From: Streptococcus sp. oral taxon 056 str. F0418
GTDB taxonomy: Bacteria; Bacillota; Bacilli; Lactobacillales; Streptococcaceae
Reading direction: 5' to 3'
Assembly (NCBI RefSeq): GCF_000220065.1
Contig: NZ_AFQU01000001.1
Coordinates: 124,001 to 188,000 of the forward strand
Length of the DNA stretch: 64,000 nt
The notes beneath the pieces are model-generated. The model had not been told where the DNA came from and ran no database searches. It worked only from the letters and a program-made list of their open reading frames with translations. Below, one piece after another: positions 25,245-35,368 of the stretch. Positions within the stretch are counted from its first letter, which is position 1. Every line of letters starts with the position of its first letter. Made by a program: the position numbers and the translations under genes.

Positions 25245-26440
25245 TTCTTCTCCTTGATATAGGCGTAAATAGCCTCTAAGTTATTAGGCAAATGGCCATC
25301 TACAATAGCGTATTCCAACTCTTTTAGAATTTGACCAAGTTTTGGTCCTGGCTCAAAGCCGAACTCCCGCATCAGCATGCCGCCATTGACTACCATTTCT
25401 TGCTTGTCATGAATAGTTAGACTGGCATCAAGATTGTGAATGGCAGAGAAGTCCACTGTCAAACCTTGCACCTGTCGAAGCTCCTCTGCTTGTAGCAATA
25501 AGTCTATATCGTAATCATAGCAGTCACGCTTGGTCAAGTCCCGTTCTGAGCGAATTGTCACAATTTCGACTATATCTGCTACTCTCTTGGCAAATTCACG
25601 AGAGGTTTTCCAAATTCTCAAAAATCGTTGAACATCTTGTATTTTCAATACTAGCAAAAGAGCTGCCCAAGCCTGTTCAGATGCTGAAAAGCAAAAGTCT
25701 GAGTCCAATTCAAAGAGCCGTTCTAACTTAGTGCTACTTCCTTTCAAATCTGGCAAAAATTCTATTGCATTACTTTTTAAGAGTGCCTCTAAGCCCTTAC
25801 GCCAAAACGGTGCTAGCAAAAGTTTGTCAAACTCGATAAAAATTCGTTCTACTGAGATTTTCTCCAGCAAGGGAGCACACCCCCTCATAGCCGCGAAAGT
25901 ATCTTGTTCCAAGTCGAAATCCAAGGCAGCCTGAAAACGAAAGCCCCGCATGATACGGAGAGCATCTTCATTAAAACGCTCTGCAGCTGTCCCAACTGCT
26001 CGCAAAAGGCGATTATCCAAGTCATCTAACCCCTTAAAAAGATCGATAACCTGGCCATTTTCATCCAAAGCTAGAGCATTGATGGTGAAATCACGACGCT
26101 TGAGATCTTCTTCTAAAGAGCGCACAAAAGAAACCTTACTAGGTCTGCGGTAGTCCACATATACATCCTCGGTCCGAAAAGTTGTCACTTCATATTCATG
26201 GTTATTTTCTAGAACCAAGACAGTTCCATGCTCAATTCCCACATCAACCGTACGATCAAAAATGCGTTTGGTTTCTTCAGGATAGCTGGAGCTTGCGATA
26301 TCCACATCATGGATAGGTCGTTGCAAAAGAGCATCACGAACAGAACCGCCGACAAAGTATGCTTCAAATCCGGCCGCTTTTATCTTTTCTAATACTGGTA
26401 AAGCCTCCTGAAATTCAGAAGGCAGAGTTTCTAATCTCAT
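25241..26440 (-). CDS. cca: CCA tRNA nucleotidyltransferase
   Basis: Adds or repairs the 3' CCA end of tRNAs. It has 399 residues, class II. The head domain shows [20 protein letters not shown] with catalytic aspartates, then [10 protein letters not shown], and the [16 protein letters not shown] motif near residue 150. Neck and body helices follow. It overlaps the ABC-F start by four bases (ATGA). A short gap with a direct repeat separates it from degV upstream; in pneumococcus I would expect dapB here, and it is absent. Confidence 0.96.
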   Translation of the reverse strand: MRLETLPSEFQEALPVLEKIKAAGFEAYFVGGSVRDALLQRPIHDVDIASSSYPEETKRIFDRTVDVGIEHGTVLVLENNHEYEVTTFRTEDVYVDYRRPSKVSFVRSLEEDLKRRDFTINALALDENGQVIDLFKGLDDLDNRLLRAVGTAAERFNEDALRIMRGFRFQAALDFDLEQDTFAAMRGCAPLLEKISVERIFIEFDKLLLAPFWRKGLEALLKSNAIEFLPDLKGSSTKLERLFELDSDFCFSASEQAWAALLLVLKIQDVQRFLRIWKTSREFAKRVADIVEIVTIRSERDLTKRDCYDYDIDLLLQAEELRQVQGLTVDFSAIHNLDASLTIHDKQEMVVNGGMLMREFGFEPGPKLGQILKELEYAIVDGHLPNNLEAIYAYIKEKK

Positions 26441-26460
26441 AGTAAATGTTCCATTCCGTA

Positions 26461-26510
26461 AGGATTGAATAAGGTAGGATTCATTATCCAGGTGTTTTAG
26501 GATTGAATAA
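26461..26510. repeat. Short direct repeat between degV and cca
   Basis: AGGATTGAATAA occurs at 26461-26472 and again at 26499-26510, with a related GTAGGATTCATTATCC between them. The 85-base gap holds no gene. Confidence 0.55.
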
Positions 26511-26525
26511 AGCTACATCCTAAGA

Positions 26526-27377
26526 TTACTCGAAAATAGGAATATAGCCTAGGGCGATACTTCCCTCACCAAGATGTGTACCGATAACACTACCAAAAGT
26601 AGCCAAAGAGATTCTTGTAGATCCAGTACTTTCAAGTAAAAGCTCACGTAAAGCTTCTGCTTTTTCTAAAGCATTCGCATGGATAACAATAATCTCATAT
26701 TTTTCATTAGATGTACGTTCTTGAACGATTTCAATTAAACGCTTAGTCGCCTTTTTTTCTGTACGAATCTTTTCAAAAACCTCAATAACACCCTGCTCAT
26801 TAAAATATAGAATAGGCTTAATGCTAAGTAAAGTTCCTAAAATGGCAGCACCGTTTGATAGACGGCCACCTTTTACAAGATGGTTTAGGTTATCTACCAT
26901 AATAAATGCGCCAGTTGCCTTAATTTGAAGCGCAAGTCGATCTAGAATTTCATCAAAAGTTAGACCGTCTTCTGCCCATTTAAGGGCTGAACTAACCATG
27001 ATTCCTAAGGGTGCACTCGTAATTTTGGAGTCTGGGAAAGCAATTTCTAAGTTTGAAAATTCTTCTTTTAAATATTGGATATTCTGGAAAAAACCAGAAA
27101 TACCACTTGATAAGAAAAGCCCAATCACATGGGTATATCCTTCTTGTGATAATCTTGAAAGTGTCTCTTCCAACTCAGCGATACTAGGCTGACTCGTCTT
27201 AGGTAACTCAGAAGACAAAGCCATTTTTTTATAGAAGTCTTCAGAAGTTAGATTTTTTCCTTCAATATAGGTATTTCCATCGATAACAACAGGAATATCA
27301 AGGACGAAGAGATTCTCTTTTTGAGTATAACTTTCGTCAAAATAGGCCGATGAATCTGTAATAACAGCTAACTTCAT
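26526..27377 (-). CDS. DegV-family fatty-acid-binding protein
   Basis: DegV/FakB fold proteins bind a fatty acid and present it to the kinase FakA for phosphorylation. It has 283 residues. The N-terminus [10 protein letters not shown] and the conserved [13 protein letters not shown] and [12 protein letters not shown] motifs define the family. A second binding segment [17 protein letters not shown] is near residue 160. It starts directly after the DUF1149 gene stop. Which lipid it prefers cannot be told from sequence. Confidence 0.93.
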   Translation of the reverse strand: MKLAVITDSSAYFDESYTQKENLFVLDIPVVIDGNTYIEGKNLTSEDFYKKMALSSELPKTSQPSIAELEETLSRLSQEGYTHVIGLFLSSGISGFFQNIQYLKEEFSNLEIAFPDSKITSAPLGIMVSSALKWAEDGLTFDEILDRLALQIKATGAFIMVDNLNHLVKGGRLSNGAAILGTLLSIKPILYFNEQGVIEVFEKIRTEKKATKRLIEIVQERTSNEKYEIIVIHANALEKAEALRELLLESTGSTRISLATFGSVIGTHLGEGSIALGYIPIFE

Positions 27378-27752
27378 TTAAAACTCCAAATTAATACCTG
27401 GCAAATCTAAGGCAATCTCAGTTACTTCATAAGTCAAACGGTTCAGCATTGTTAAGCTTGGTCTAGCTAGTTGCTCAACTTCTTCTTGGCTGAACTCATT
27501 TGGCTCTCCAACAAGGCGATTTTGGATATGATTTACTTGAGAAATAACGCCACTAATAACAAACGCATCAAAAACAATCATGTAATTTAAAATGACGACC
27601 AAAGAAGTCGTTTGATTTGTTTCATCACGGTTTAATAATTGAAAGTTAACATCTACTTTTGTTTCTGGAGTACCATTTGCTTTTTCCCATTCAAAGTTGC
27701 GTGCATCATAATGATATTGGCTAACGAATTCTTTTTCGCGTTGTAATTCCAT
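27378..27752 (-). CDS. DUF1149 family protein
   Basis: Lactobacillales-specific cytoplasmic protein with a SecB-like predicted fold; function unknown. It has 124 residues from the ATG at 27752, which follows TAGGAGAAATACA; 11 further upstream codons are rejected for lack of a ribosome site. It starts MELQREKEF and contains VDVNFQLLNRDE and LNRLTYEVTEIALD. The next gene, degV, begins at once downstream, so the pair is cotranscribed. Confidence 0.88.
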   Translation of the reverse strand: MELQREKEFVSQYHYDARNFEWEKANGTPETKVDVNFQLLNRDETNQTTSLVVILNYMIVFDAFVISGVISQVNHIQNRLVGEPNEFSQEEVEQLARPSLTMLNRLTYEVTEIALDLPGINLEF

Positions 27753-27930
27753 TGTATTTCTCCTAAAATTTTGCGTTACTAACATTATAGCATATTTTTT
27801 AACGACTGACTACAAATCCTTACTGCGCTTCTTCATGCTTTTTTAAATAGTATCTCTTAATATATTTCTCTTAGTTCTAATACTCGTTGGAAAAGTTTGT
27901 TTCATTTTCCGATGCTTCAAAAGAAATACA

Positions 27931-27957
27931 AAAAGAACCTCCTAAGAGATTCTTTGA
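27931..27957 (-). terminator. Terminator after fruA
   Basis: Reverse-strand AAAGAAtCTcttaggAG-TTCTTT stem followed by a T run, ending the fru operon. Confidence 0.75.
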
Positions 27958-27968
27958 AAATTCATTCA

Positions 27969-29912
27969 TTATTTCAATGGCTTTCTCAAATATCCAAATA
28001 GAAGTCCGCTTACCACTGCTCCTACTAAAACAAAGACTAAGTAAAGGAGCGGGTTTGTTGTGAGAGCAACTACAAAGATACCTCCATGGGGCGCCATTAA
28101 TTTTATTTCTGCTAAGCCAACTAATGCACCAGCCAAAGCAGAACCGGCAATAAAGCTTGGAATAGCACGCATAGGATCCGCTGCTCCAAATGGGATAGCC
28201 CCTTCTGTTATAAAGGATAATCCCATGACAATATTTGTCAAACCAGAGTTTCTTTCTTCTTCAGTAAATTTATTTTTAAATAACAAGGTTGCAATGAAAA
28301 CTGCAAGTGGAGGAACCATGCCTCCAGCCATTACACTAGCCATGACTACCGATCCGCCTGAAGCTACTGTTGCTGCAAGAGTTCCAGTACCAAAGATATA
28401 AGCTGCTTTGTTGAATGGCCCTCCCATATCGATAGCCATCATACCTCCAACTACCAATCCCATCAAGACCGCTGAAGTTCCACTCAGACCTTCAAGGAAA
28501 TTATTTAAACCAGTATTGATAGCAGCCATTGGAATATTGACCAAAAGCATTAAGAATCCTGTTAAGAAAGTTCCTAGTAAAGGATAAAGCAAGATAGACT
28601 TAATCCCTTCAAGAGATTTTGGCAAACTAGCAAGAGCTTTTTTTAGAAAGTTTACCGTGTAACCAGCTAAGAATCCACCCACTAGTGCTCCAAGAAAACC
28701 TGATGATACTCCTGCTAGAGAAAGCGTAGCTTCACCGCCAGATGCAAATGGAATTTTTCCAAAAGCAGCACCCGCAGCAGCTAAACTACCAGCTACAAAA
28801 CCTGGAGCTAATCCTGGCTTTTCTGCGATAGAAAAGGCAACAAATCCAGCAAGTACTGGTAGCATAAAACCAAATGCTGCGCCACCTATATTTTTCAACA
28901 ATGCTGCAACTTCATGATAAGAACCAAGATTAGATAACTGGTCTTTAGGAACTCCCATAAATTGATCAAATAAGAATGCAAGGGCGATTAAAATACCACC
29001 ACCAATTACGAAAGGCAACATTTGAGAAACCCCGCTCATAAGGTGCTTGTAAAAACCACCTACAGAGCTTACTTGACTTGCACTAGCTTGATGGCTAGCA
29101 TGATAGATAGGAGCTTGACCTGATAATGCTTGATGGATCAATTCTTCTGTTTTACGAATACCATCTGCAACAGGACGATTGATCAATGGTTTTCCATCAA
29201 AACGGTCCATTTCAACTGCCTTATCTGCTGCAATAATAACAGCTTTAGCTTTCTTAATATCCTCTGCTGTCAGCTTATTTCCAACACCGCTAGCTCCATT
29301 GGTTTCAACTTTAATGCCGACACCCATTTCAGCTGCAAGCTTTTGCAAGGCCTCTTGAGCCATGTAGGTATGTGCAATTCCTGTCGTACAAGCTGTTACA
29401 GCAACTAGGAAATCTCCATCTTCAGTAGCAGATGCTACAGCATTCACTTCTTGTGTTTTTTCCGCTACTTGGTTAAAAAGCTCAATCACTTGATCAGGTG
29501 AAGTCACTTGACGTAATTTATCTGCAAAACCATCCTTCATTAGATATTGAGACAGTTCAGCAAGAGCAGCTAAGTGAGTATCGTTAGCCCCTTCTGGAGC
29601 AGCAATCATAAAGAATAGATCAGTCGGTTGGCCATCCAAACTTTCGTAATCTACGCCTTTATTTGACTTGGCAAAAAGGACAGTCGCTTCTTTGACAGTG
29701 GTAGTTTTGCTGTGGGGCATAGCAATTCCATCTCCTAGACCAGTAGATGTCAGGGCTTCACGAGCCAAAATCCCTTCTTTGAAAGTCTCGAAGTCTGTCA
29801 CATAGCCATGATCCACTAGGCTCTGAATCATTTCTTCGATAACAGCGTTTTTCTCTGTTGCCTGCAAGTCCAACAACATGACGTCTTTTCTTAATAAGTC
29901 TTGAATTTTCAT
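27969..29912 (-). CDS. fruA: PTS fructose transporter subunit IIABC
   Basis: Takes up fructose and phosphorylates it to fructose 1-phosphate. It has 647 residues in A-B-C order. IIA (about 1-145) has the phosphorylated histidine in GIAMPHSKTT near residue 67. IIB (about 168-265) has the cysteine in VTACTTGIAHTYM. IIC (about 300-640) has about nine membrane segments, with GGPFNKAAY and ITEGAIPF. It is the third gene of fruR-fruK-fruA; the start overlaps the fruK stop (ATGA). Confidence 0.97.
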   Translation of the reverse strand: MKIQDLLRKDVMLLDLQATEKNAVIEEMIQSLVDHGYVTDFETFKEGILAREALTSTGLGDGIAMPHSKTTTVKEATVLFAKSNKGVDYESLDGQPTDLFFMIAAPEGANDTHLAALAELSQYLMKDGFADKLRQVTSPDQVIELFNQVAEKTQEVNAVASATEDGDFLVAVTACTTGIAHTYMAQEALQKLAAEMGVGIKVETNGASGVGNKLTAEDIKKAKAVIIAADKAVEMDRFDGKPLINRPVADGIRKTEELIHQALSGQAPIYHASHQASASQVSSVGGFYKHLMSGVSQMLPFVIGGGILIALAFLFDQFMGVPKDQLSNLGSYHEVAALLKNIGGAAFGFMLPVLAGFVAFSIAEKPGLAPGFVAGSLAAAGAAFGKIPFASGGEATLSLAGVSSGFLGALVGGFLAGYTVNFLKKALASLPKSLEGIKSILLYPLLGTFLTGFLMLLVNIPMAAINTGLNNFLEGLSGTSAVLMGLVVGGMMAIDMGGPFNKAAYIFGTGTLAATVASGGSVVMASVMAGGMVPPLAVFIATLLFKNKFTEEERNSGLTNIVMGLSFITEGAIPFGAADPMRAIPSFIAGSALAGALVGLAEIKLMAPHGGIFVVALTTNPLLYLVFVLVGAVVSGLLFGYLRKPLK

Positions 29913-30820
29913 ATTTTTTCTACCTTTACTTTTTCATAGATTTCTTTTATATAATCAGCTGTCGCCAAATCATCTGAGAAGGTGGTTGCTGTTCCGCAAG
30001 CTACTCCCCATTTGAAAGCTTCTACTGCATCACCAGAACGGACAAACTCTCCGGTAAAACCAGCCACCATAGAGTCACCAGCACCTACAGAATTTTTTAC
30101 ATGGCCTTTGATAGGTTCAGCAAAGTAAGCACCATCTTGAGTTACCAACAAAGCCCCGTCTCCAGCCATGGAAATAATCACATGCTGAGCACCCTTTTCT
30201 AAAATTTGGCGTGCATAACTCTCAATCTGATCCAAGTTTTCTAGCTTGACTCCAAAAATATCACCAAGTTCGTGATTGTTAGGTTTGACCAAAAGTGGCT
30301 CAAACTCCAAGGAATCCAAGAGAGTCTGTCCTTCAAAGTCACAGACGACTTGCGCTCCTGTCTTTCTGGTCAGACCAATCAACTCCTTGTAGACAATATT
30401 TCCTAGATTTTTCGGACTGCTACCTGCAAAAACTACTGTATCTTTCGAGGACAATGAAGTCAGAAACTCCTTTAACTCACTTAGTTTTTGATTTGAAATT
30501 TCAGGTCCAGATCCATTTATTTCTGTTTCCGAATCCGCTTTAATTTTGACATTAATGCGTGTATCTTGATCTACCTCTACAAAGCGATAAGTGATCCCTT
30601 CCGTCTCAAGTGTATCTTTTATGAATTTCCCAGTGAAGCCTCCGATAAATCCAGTTGCTGTATTTTCGATGCCTAAACGTTTGAGAACTCGGCTGACATT
30701 AATTCCTTTACCGCCAGCAAATTTATCATCACTATCCATTCGATTGACACTTCCCACTAAGACCTCGTCCAAGCGAACGATATAGTCTATAGATGGGTTT
30801 AGTGTAACTGTATAAATCAT
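29909..30820 (-). CDS. fruK: 1-phosphofructokinase
   Basis: Phosphorylates fructose 1-phosphate to fructose 1,6-bisphosphate. It has 303 residues of the PfkB/ribokinase fold. Visible are the substrate motif GGKGINVSRVLKRLG near residue 36 and the ATP/anion-hole signature VGAGDSMVAGF near 248 with the catalytic Asp. It overlaps fruR upstream and fruA downstream by four bases each. Confidence 0.96.
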   Translation of the reverse strand: MIYTVTLNPSIDYIVRLDEVLVGSVNRMDSDDKFAGGKGINVSRVLKRLGIENTATGFIGGFTGKFIKDTLETEGITYRFVEVDQDTRINVKIKADSETEINGSGPEISNQKLSELKEFLTSLSSKDTVVFAGSSPKNLGNIVYKELIGLTRKTGAQVVCDFEGQTLLDSLEFEPLLVKPNNHELGDIFGVKLENLDQIESYARQILEKGAQHVIISMAGDGALLVTQDGAYFAEPIKGHVKNSVGAGDSMVAGFTGEFVRSGDAVEAFKWGVACGTATTFSDDLATADYIKEIYEKVKVEKI

Positions 30821-31560
30821 ACTTCAATCACCTCCGTTTTCCCTTTCAAAACTTCAACCACTTCTGACTTGTAGCGATTTGTAATAATACTTGCTTTGGA
30901 TACTGGCGCAACTTTGACAAATGATGTCTCTCCCAACTTAGAGGAATCAGCTAGAACATACGTATTTTTCGCATTCTCCAAAATTGCTCGCTTAACAGCT
31001 CCTTCTTCCATGTCTGGCGTGGTAAAAAAATTGCTATCAATAGCATTCATTCCAAGAAAAGCCTTATCAAAATTCAGTTGACCAATTTGATTCAGTGCTA
31101 CACCACCAATACTAGCATCTGTTGAACGCTTCACACTACCACCGATAATAACCGTTGGAATATTTCGTTCAACTAACTTTGAAGCATGGTGGATCGAATT
31201 CGTCACAATCGTCACTTGTGAGTGTTCAATAGCTTGGATTAAAAAATCATTCGTCGTCCCTGCATCAATGAACACCACGTCGTTATCTTGTATTAAACTA
31301 GCGGCTTTCTCTGCAATTTTTTGCTTCTCGTGAATGTTTTTGATAGATTTTTCCTGGTTGCTTTCTTCCTCTTGTAAGAAGCGGATGCTCTCAGCACCAC
31401 CATGAACTCGACGAAGTTTCTGTTCGTTTTCCAACTCGTCTAAATCACGTCGAACGGTTGATTCAGAAGTATTTAGAATTTGAACCAAGGTTTCTAGAGA
31501 AACAGTTCTATGATGTTTTAATTGCTCCAAAATAACTTGTTTTCGTTCTGATTTTAGCAT
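30817..31560 (-). CDS. fruR: DeoR-family fructose operon repressor
   Basis: Represses the fru operon and is released by a phosphorylated fructose metabolite. It has 247 residues from the ATG at 31560, preceded by ACAGGAGAAAAAAT; 21 further codons upstream run through the promoter and are rejected. Helix-turn-helix VSLETLVQILNTSESTVRRDLDEL near residues 19-42, and DeoR sensor motifs IDAGTTN, VTNSIH and IIGGSV. It is the first gene of the operon and so autoregulates. Confidence 0.95.
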   Translation of the reverse strand: MLKSERKQVILEQLKHHRTVSLETLVQILNTSESTVRRDLDELENEQKLRRVHGGAESIRFLQEEESNQEKSIKNIHEKQKIAEKAASLIQDNDVVFIDAGTTNDFLIQAIEHSQVTIVTNSIHHASKLVERNIPTVIIGGSVKRSTDASIGGVALNQIGQLNFDKAFLGMNAIDSNFFTTPDMEEGAVKRAILENAKNTYVLADSSKLGETSFVKVAPVSKASIITNRYKSEVVEVLKGKTEVIEV

Positions 31561-31591
31561 ATTTTTTCTCCTGTAACTGCTTACATCAATT

Positions 31592-31619
31592 ATTATACTC
31601 TTAAAATTTTCAAAGTCAA
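31592..31619 (-). promoter_or_regulatory. Promoter of the fru operon
   Basis: Reverse-strand TTGACT (31614-31619) and TATAAT (31592-31597) with a 16-base spacer, about 30 bases before the fruR start. Confidence 0.75.
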
Positions 31620-31650
31620 GCATTTTCTGTCATTTCCTTTCAATGTTTTA

Positions 31651-31684
31651 TAAAAAAAGAGGATGAGACACATCTCACTCCTCT
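31651..31684 (-). terminator. Terminator after the LPXTG surface-protein gene
   Basis: AGAGGATGAGA (31658-31668) pairs with TCTCACTCCTCT (31673-31684), followed on the reverse strand by seven Ts. Confidence 0.85.
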
Positions 31685-31694
31685 ATTTAGTCGA

Positions 31695-34018
31695 TTATTG
31701 ATATCTTTTTTTCTTTTCTGACGCATTTGCAATAGTTACGCCAACTATACCAGTTGCTAAACCAAGCAAGCTGAAGTACTCAGCATTCGTACCTGTTTGA
31801 GGTAGGCTCTTCTCTTTTTTAGATTGAGAAGCTTGATTCTTTGCAGACATCACTGCATCACCTTTGTAAAGGTTTTTAGCATCAGCAGGTTTTGTTGAAG
31901 TAGCTTTCACTGTTGATAAATGAGATATAGAAGAAGTATTATCTGTCGCTTTAGTCTGCAACTTTCTTTGCTTATCTTCTAGTTTCGCTGTAACCTCTCT
32001 ATAAAGGCTTAGTAGCGATTCCTCTTGTTGCAATTTATTTTCTTTTTTAGAAAGATCTGCCTTCTTAGAAGATGTTGTTTGTCGTGCGGTAGATACCTTT
32101 TGAGGCGCTTTAGCTAATTGATCAACTTTTTCCTGTATATTTTTCAACCTAGTTTTTGAGTCTGCTAAGCGTTCTTGCGCACTTAAAGTATTTTGTTTTA
32201 GTGTTTGCAATTCTGCTTTTAATCTCTCTAATTTAGCAGTTTCTTCTGCTAATTTTTCTTTAGCAAGCTGAAGTGCTAATTTTTTCGGTTGAAGAGAAGT
32301 TTCAAATTGTTTGCTTGCATTATCTAACGCTGCTCGTTTAGCAACTGTATTTTCTCTTGCGGCAGCTAACTTGCTTTCAGCATTTAATACTTGGTATTGT
32401 GCGTTGGCTACTAACTGAGCTTGCTTTTGAGCCTGTAATTTGCCGTCATTCAGCTGACTAGCAAGAATACCTGCTTTTACTTCACGATTCGTTTTTTCAA
32501 CTCTCAAAGCTGCCAATTCATTTTTTAGAACAGTTGCTCTCTCATTTTCAACAATTCTTGGTTGAGTGGCACTTTTTAGTAACTGTTCATAATCAGATAG
32601 GCTCAACAGAGTCTTATTTTGTAAACGTTGGGCTGTATTTCCAACATGGTGAAATCCAACAGCCGCAGTTCCATAAACAGAACTATAGGCATTTGGGATT
32701 GTGTTATAAGAGGCAGAGATAGCAGTCGCCTTATTATCCATCATTTGCAGGTAATGTCCTACTCTTGCAAAAGTTTCAGCGCCGATTTTCTGATAAATGG
32801 CATTTGCATCTAACTGTTTCTCGTCTGTCGGCAAATTATATTGAGCAGCAATTTTTTGATAGAGTGCTTTTTCGCTATGCCAAAAATCAACAGACTTTTC
32901 TGGTGAAAAGCTAATGGCCACATTTTCGTTTTTGATATACTTAAACATATGGCGACCGTTTTTTTCAAAGAAAGCTGATTGAATTTGGCTCGCTACATTA
33001 GCATATGGATCTACATATAGCTCAGGTAGACCAGCTTGAACACGATAGCGATTTATTGCACGAATCACTTCGATCGCTTTAAAATTGTTTTCAAGACTTG
33101 CTGAACTAGTGGAGTCTGTGCCTATTGTTAGTCCATCTTCTTTTTTTGCTTGTTTATACAAGGATAGAGCATTTGAAGCAGCTTCTCTCACTTCAGGTGT
33201 TTGTCCATTTTCTTGTAAGTAATTAAGAATATGCACATAGTTAGTTGTTCAAAAATCAGCAGCTTGCATCACAATTTTCTTTTGTGGCGTTGTTGCTAGT
33301 TCTGCTTCTTTCTTCTTGATTTCCTCTTTAATCTTATCTAATTCTACTTGATTAGATAAGATTGACTGTTCTAACTGTGTGGCATTGTCTGGAGCCTGAG
33401 TTCCTTTGTTTTGAATTGCGGCAAGTTTCTCTTTTTTCAAGGCAAGATCTTTTATTGCTTGTTCTTCTTCAACTTTTGCTTGAGCTAGCTCTTGCTCTTC
33501 GCGTGCAATAGGTGCTTTAGCTTCTGCTAATTCTTTTTCAGCCAAATCAACTAAGCTTTGTTGACCGATAACTTTATTTTCTTGCTCTTGAATTGCTTGT
33601 TGAGCAGATGCTTCCTTATTTTGAGCATCTGTCAGATTTACTATATTGCTACTTACTTCTGCTTTTGTTTGAATTTCTTCATTTTGAGCATCAGCAAGTG
33701 CTGTAGTATTTGCTTGTTGTTCTGCTTCTTTCAACTCTTCTTGTGCTTTTTGATTTGCTTCTTGGGCAGTGTCATATTCACTTTTAGCTTTATTCACAGC
33801 CTCTTCTTGCGATTCTTCCTGCGCCTTTGCTAGCTCAGCCTGAGTTTTTGAAATTTCTGCATTAGTTTGTCTATCTGCATCCATCTGTTGGGTGGCTTGA
33901 TTCTTTTCAGCTGGTTTTGATACCTCTTCTGCTTTAATCTGATTTCCCAACATACCTGACATCAGTGTTGTTGCTGCTATTCCAGTCGCCACCATGGATT
34001 TCCCTAGCTTTTTTTCAT
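31695..34018 (-). pseudogene. SEC10/PgrA-type LPXTG surface protein, broken twice
   Basis: Sortase-anchored coiled-coil surface protein, about 774 residues if read through. A signal peptide is recovered by starting at ATG 34018: MKKKLGKS requires one extra A in the A7 tract (reverse of 34009-34015); otherwise that ATG ends after four codons. A signal peptide with MVATGIAATTLMSG then leads into long Ala/Glu/Lys/Gln coiled coils. An in-frame TGA at 33249-33251 stops translation at about residue 255. The reading resumes at once with TTNYVHILNYLQENG, a CAP-like region (INRYRVQAGLPEL, VGHYLQMM), more coiled coil, then the anchor LPQTG, a hydrophobic helix and KKKRYQ. Two defects suggest a real pseudogene or sequencing errors. 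It is monocistronic. Confidence 0.8.
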
Positions 34019-34284
34019 CCTTGTATCCCTTCTTTCATAATATCATATAAATATTTTGGCACTACTCTATAAAATTATTTTATCATGCTTATGTAAAAAG
34101 CCAAGTTATTATTCATGTCTTTTTAATAGAAATTTGATTACATTTTGATGACTTGTTTGCTAAATTATTTTCTATTGAAGATATAAATACAATTATAAAA
34201 TTTTATTAGAGAAATACTTTGGTTTGTAAAATCATAAATAGACTTTAGTTAATTTGCTACTATGCCTAAAAAGTTATTATATAT
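34019..34284. other. AT-rich intergenic region between pyrB terminator and the surface-protein gene
   Basis: About 265 bases of AT-rich sequence without a convincing reading frame on either strand. It must contain the promoter of the surface-protein gene; TATGATATTATG-like boxes lie 20-35 bases before its start. I see no repeat or structured RNA. Confidence 0.5.
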
Positions 34285-34320
34285 AAAAAGGTTTGAGATC
34301 CTCTTATCGCAAACCTTTTT
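34285..34320 (-). terminator. Terminator after pyrB
   Basis: AAAAAGGTTTG (34285-34295) pairs with CAAACCTTTTT (34310-34320). Confidence 0.9.
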
Positions 34321-34363
34321 ATATAGTTAAAATTTCTTTACAATTCCCTAACTTTTGTCATTT

Positions 34364-35281
34364 TTATTGACGACCTTTTAGAATCGCTTCAATAATTGCC
34401 ATTCTGACAAAGACGCCGTTGGTCATTTGTTCAACGATACGTGATTTTGGTGCTTCAACCAGATGATCCGCAATTTCTACATCACGGTTAACTGGAGCCG
34501 GATGCATGAGAATCGCTGTATCTTTCATGCGGTCATACCGCTCTTGAGTCAGACCATGCAATTTGTGGTAATTTTCTTTAGAAAAGATGGACTCGTAGTC
34601 ATGGCGCTCATGCTGCACGCGCAGGAACATCATGACATCCACTTCTTCAATCACTTCATCAATAGTGACAAACTTACCATAGTCCGCAAACTCTTGGCTC
34701 CGCCATTCTTCCGGACCAGCAAAGTATAGCTCGGCCCCCAAGCGCTTGAGAATCTGCATATTTGACTTAGCCACACGTGAATGGTCCAAGTCACCAGCAA
34801 TCGCAACCTTGAGCCCTTCAAAGCGACCAAACTCTTGATAAATGGTCATCAAATCCAGCAAGCTTTGGCTAGGATGCTGACCAGAACCATCTCCTCCGTT
34901 AACGATGGAAGTCGTAATGGTTGGGCTTTCCACTAGCTCTTTGTAATAGTCCACTTCAGGATGGCGAATGACACAAACATCGACGCCAAGGGCAGACATA
35001 GTCAGGATGGTGTCATACAAGGTTTCTCCTTTATTGACCGAGCTTGTCTTGACATCGAAGTCCAGAAGATCACAGCCCAACTTCAACTCTGCTACTTCAA
35101 AGGCTTTGTGGGTCCGAGTAGATGACTCAAAGAAAAGGTTAGCCACGATATGCTGCTCATCATAATGGGCTTTAGCCCCATTTTTAAATTCGATTCCGCG
35201 TTTAATCAAGGCCATAACTTCTTCATTTGACAGAGTTTCCATAGAAACAAGGTTTTTAAGTGCGATTTGATTTGATGACAT
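34364..35281 (-). CDS. pyrB: Aspartate carbamoyltransferase catalytic subunit
   Basis: Condenses carbamoyl phosphate and aspartate, committing to pyrimidine synthesis. It has 305 residues. Carbamoyl-phosphate site [13 protein letters not shown] near residue 50, [15 protein letters not shown] near 130, and [11 protein letters not shown] with [11 protein letters not shown] toward the C-terminus. It is the third gene after pyrR and uraA, all behind the PyrR attenuator. No carAB genes follow; a terminator ends the transcript. Confidence 0.97.
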   Translation of the reverse strand: MSSNQIALKNLVSMETLSNEEVMALIKRGIEFKNGAKAHYDEQHIVANLFFESSTRTHKAFEVAELKLGCDLLDFDVKTSSVNKGETLYDTILTMSALGVDVCVIRHPEVDYYKELVESPTITTSIVNGGDGSGQHPSQSLLDLMTIYQEFGRFEGLKVAIAGDLDHSRVAKSNMQILKRLGAELYFAGPEEWRSQEFADYGKFVTIDEVIEEVDVMMFLRVQHERHDYESIFSKENYHKLHGLTQERYDRMKDTAILMHPAPVNRDVEIADHLVEAPKSRIVEQMTNGVFVRMAIIEAILKGRQ

Positions 35282-35368
35282 ATGCTAATCTCCTGTTTTT
35301 AGATGTGATGATTGGAGCAAGACTCCTAGATTGGACGACAAATTTTAAAAAATGAACTTAATAATTTT

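Noticed and set aside
31561..31623. N-terminal extension of FruR
   Set aside because: It overlaps a clear promoter; ATG 31560 has a good ribosome site.
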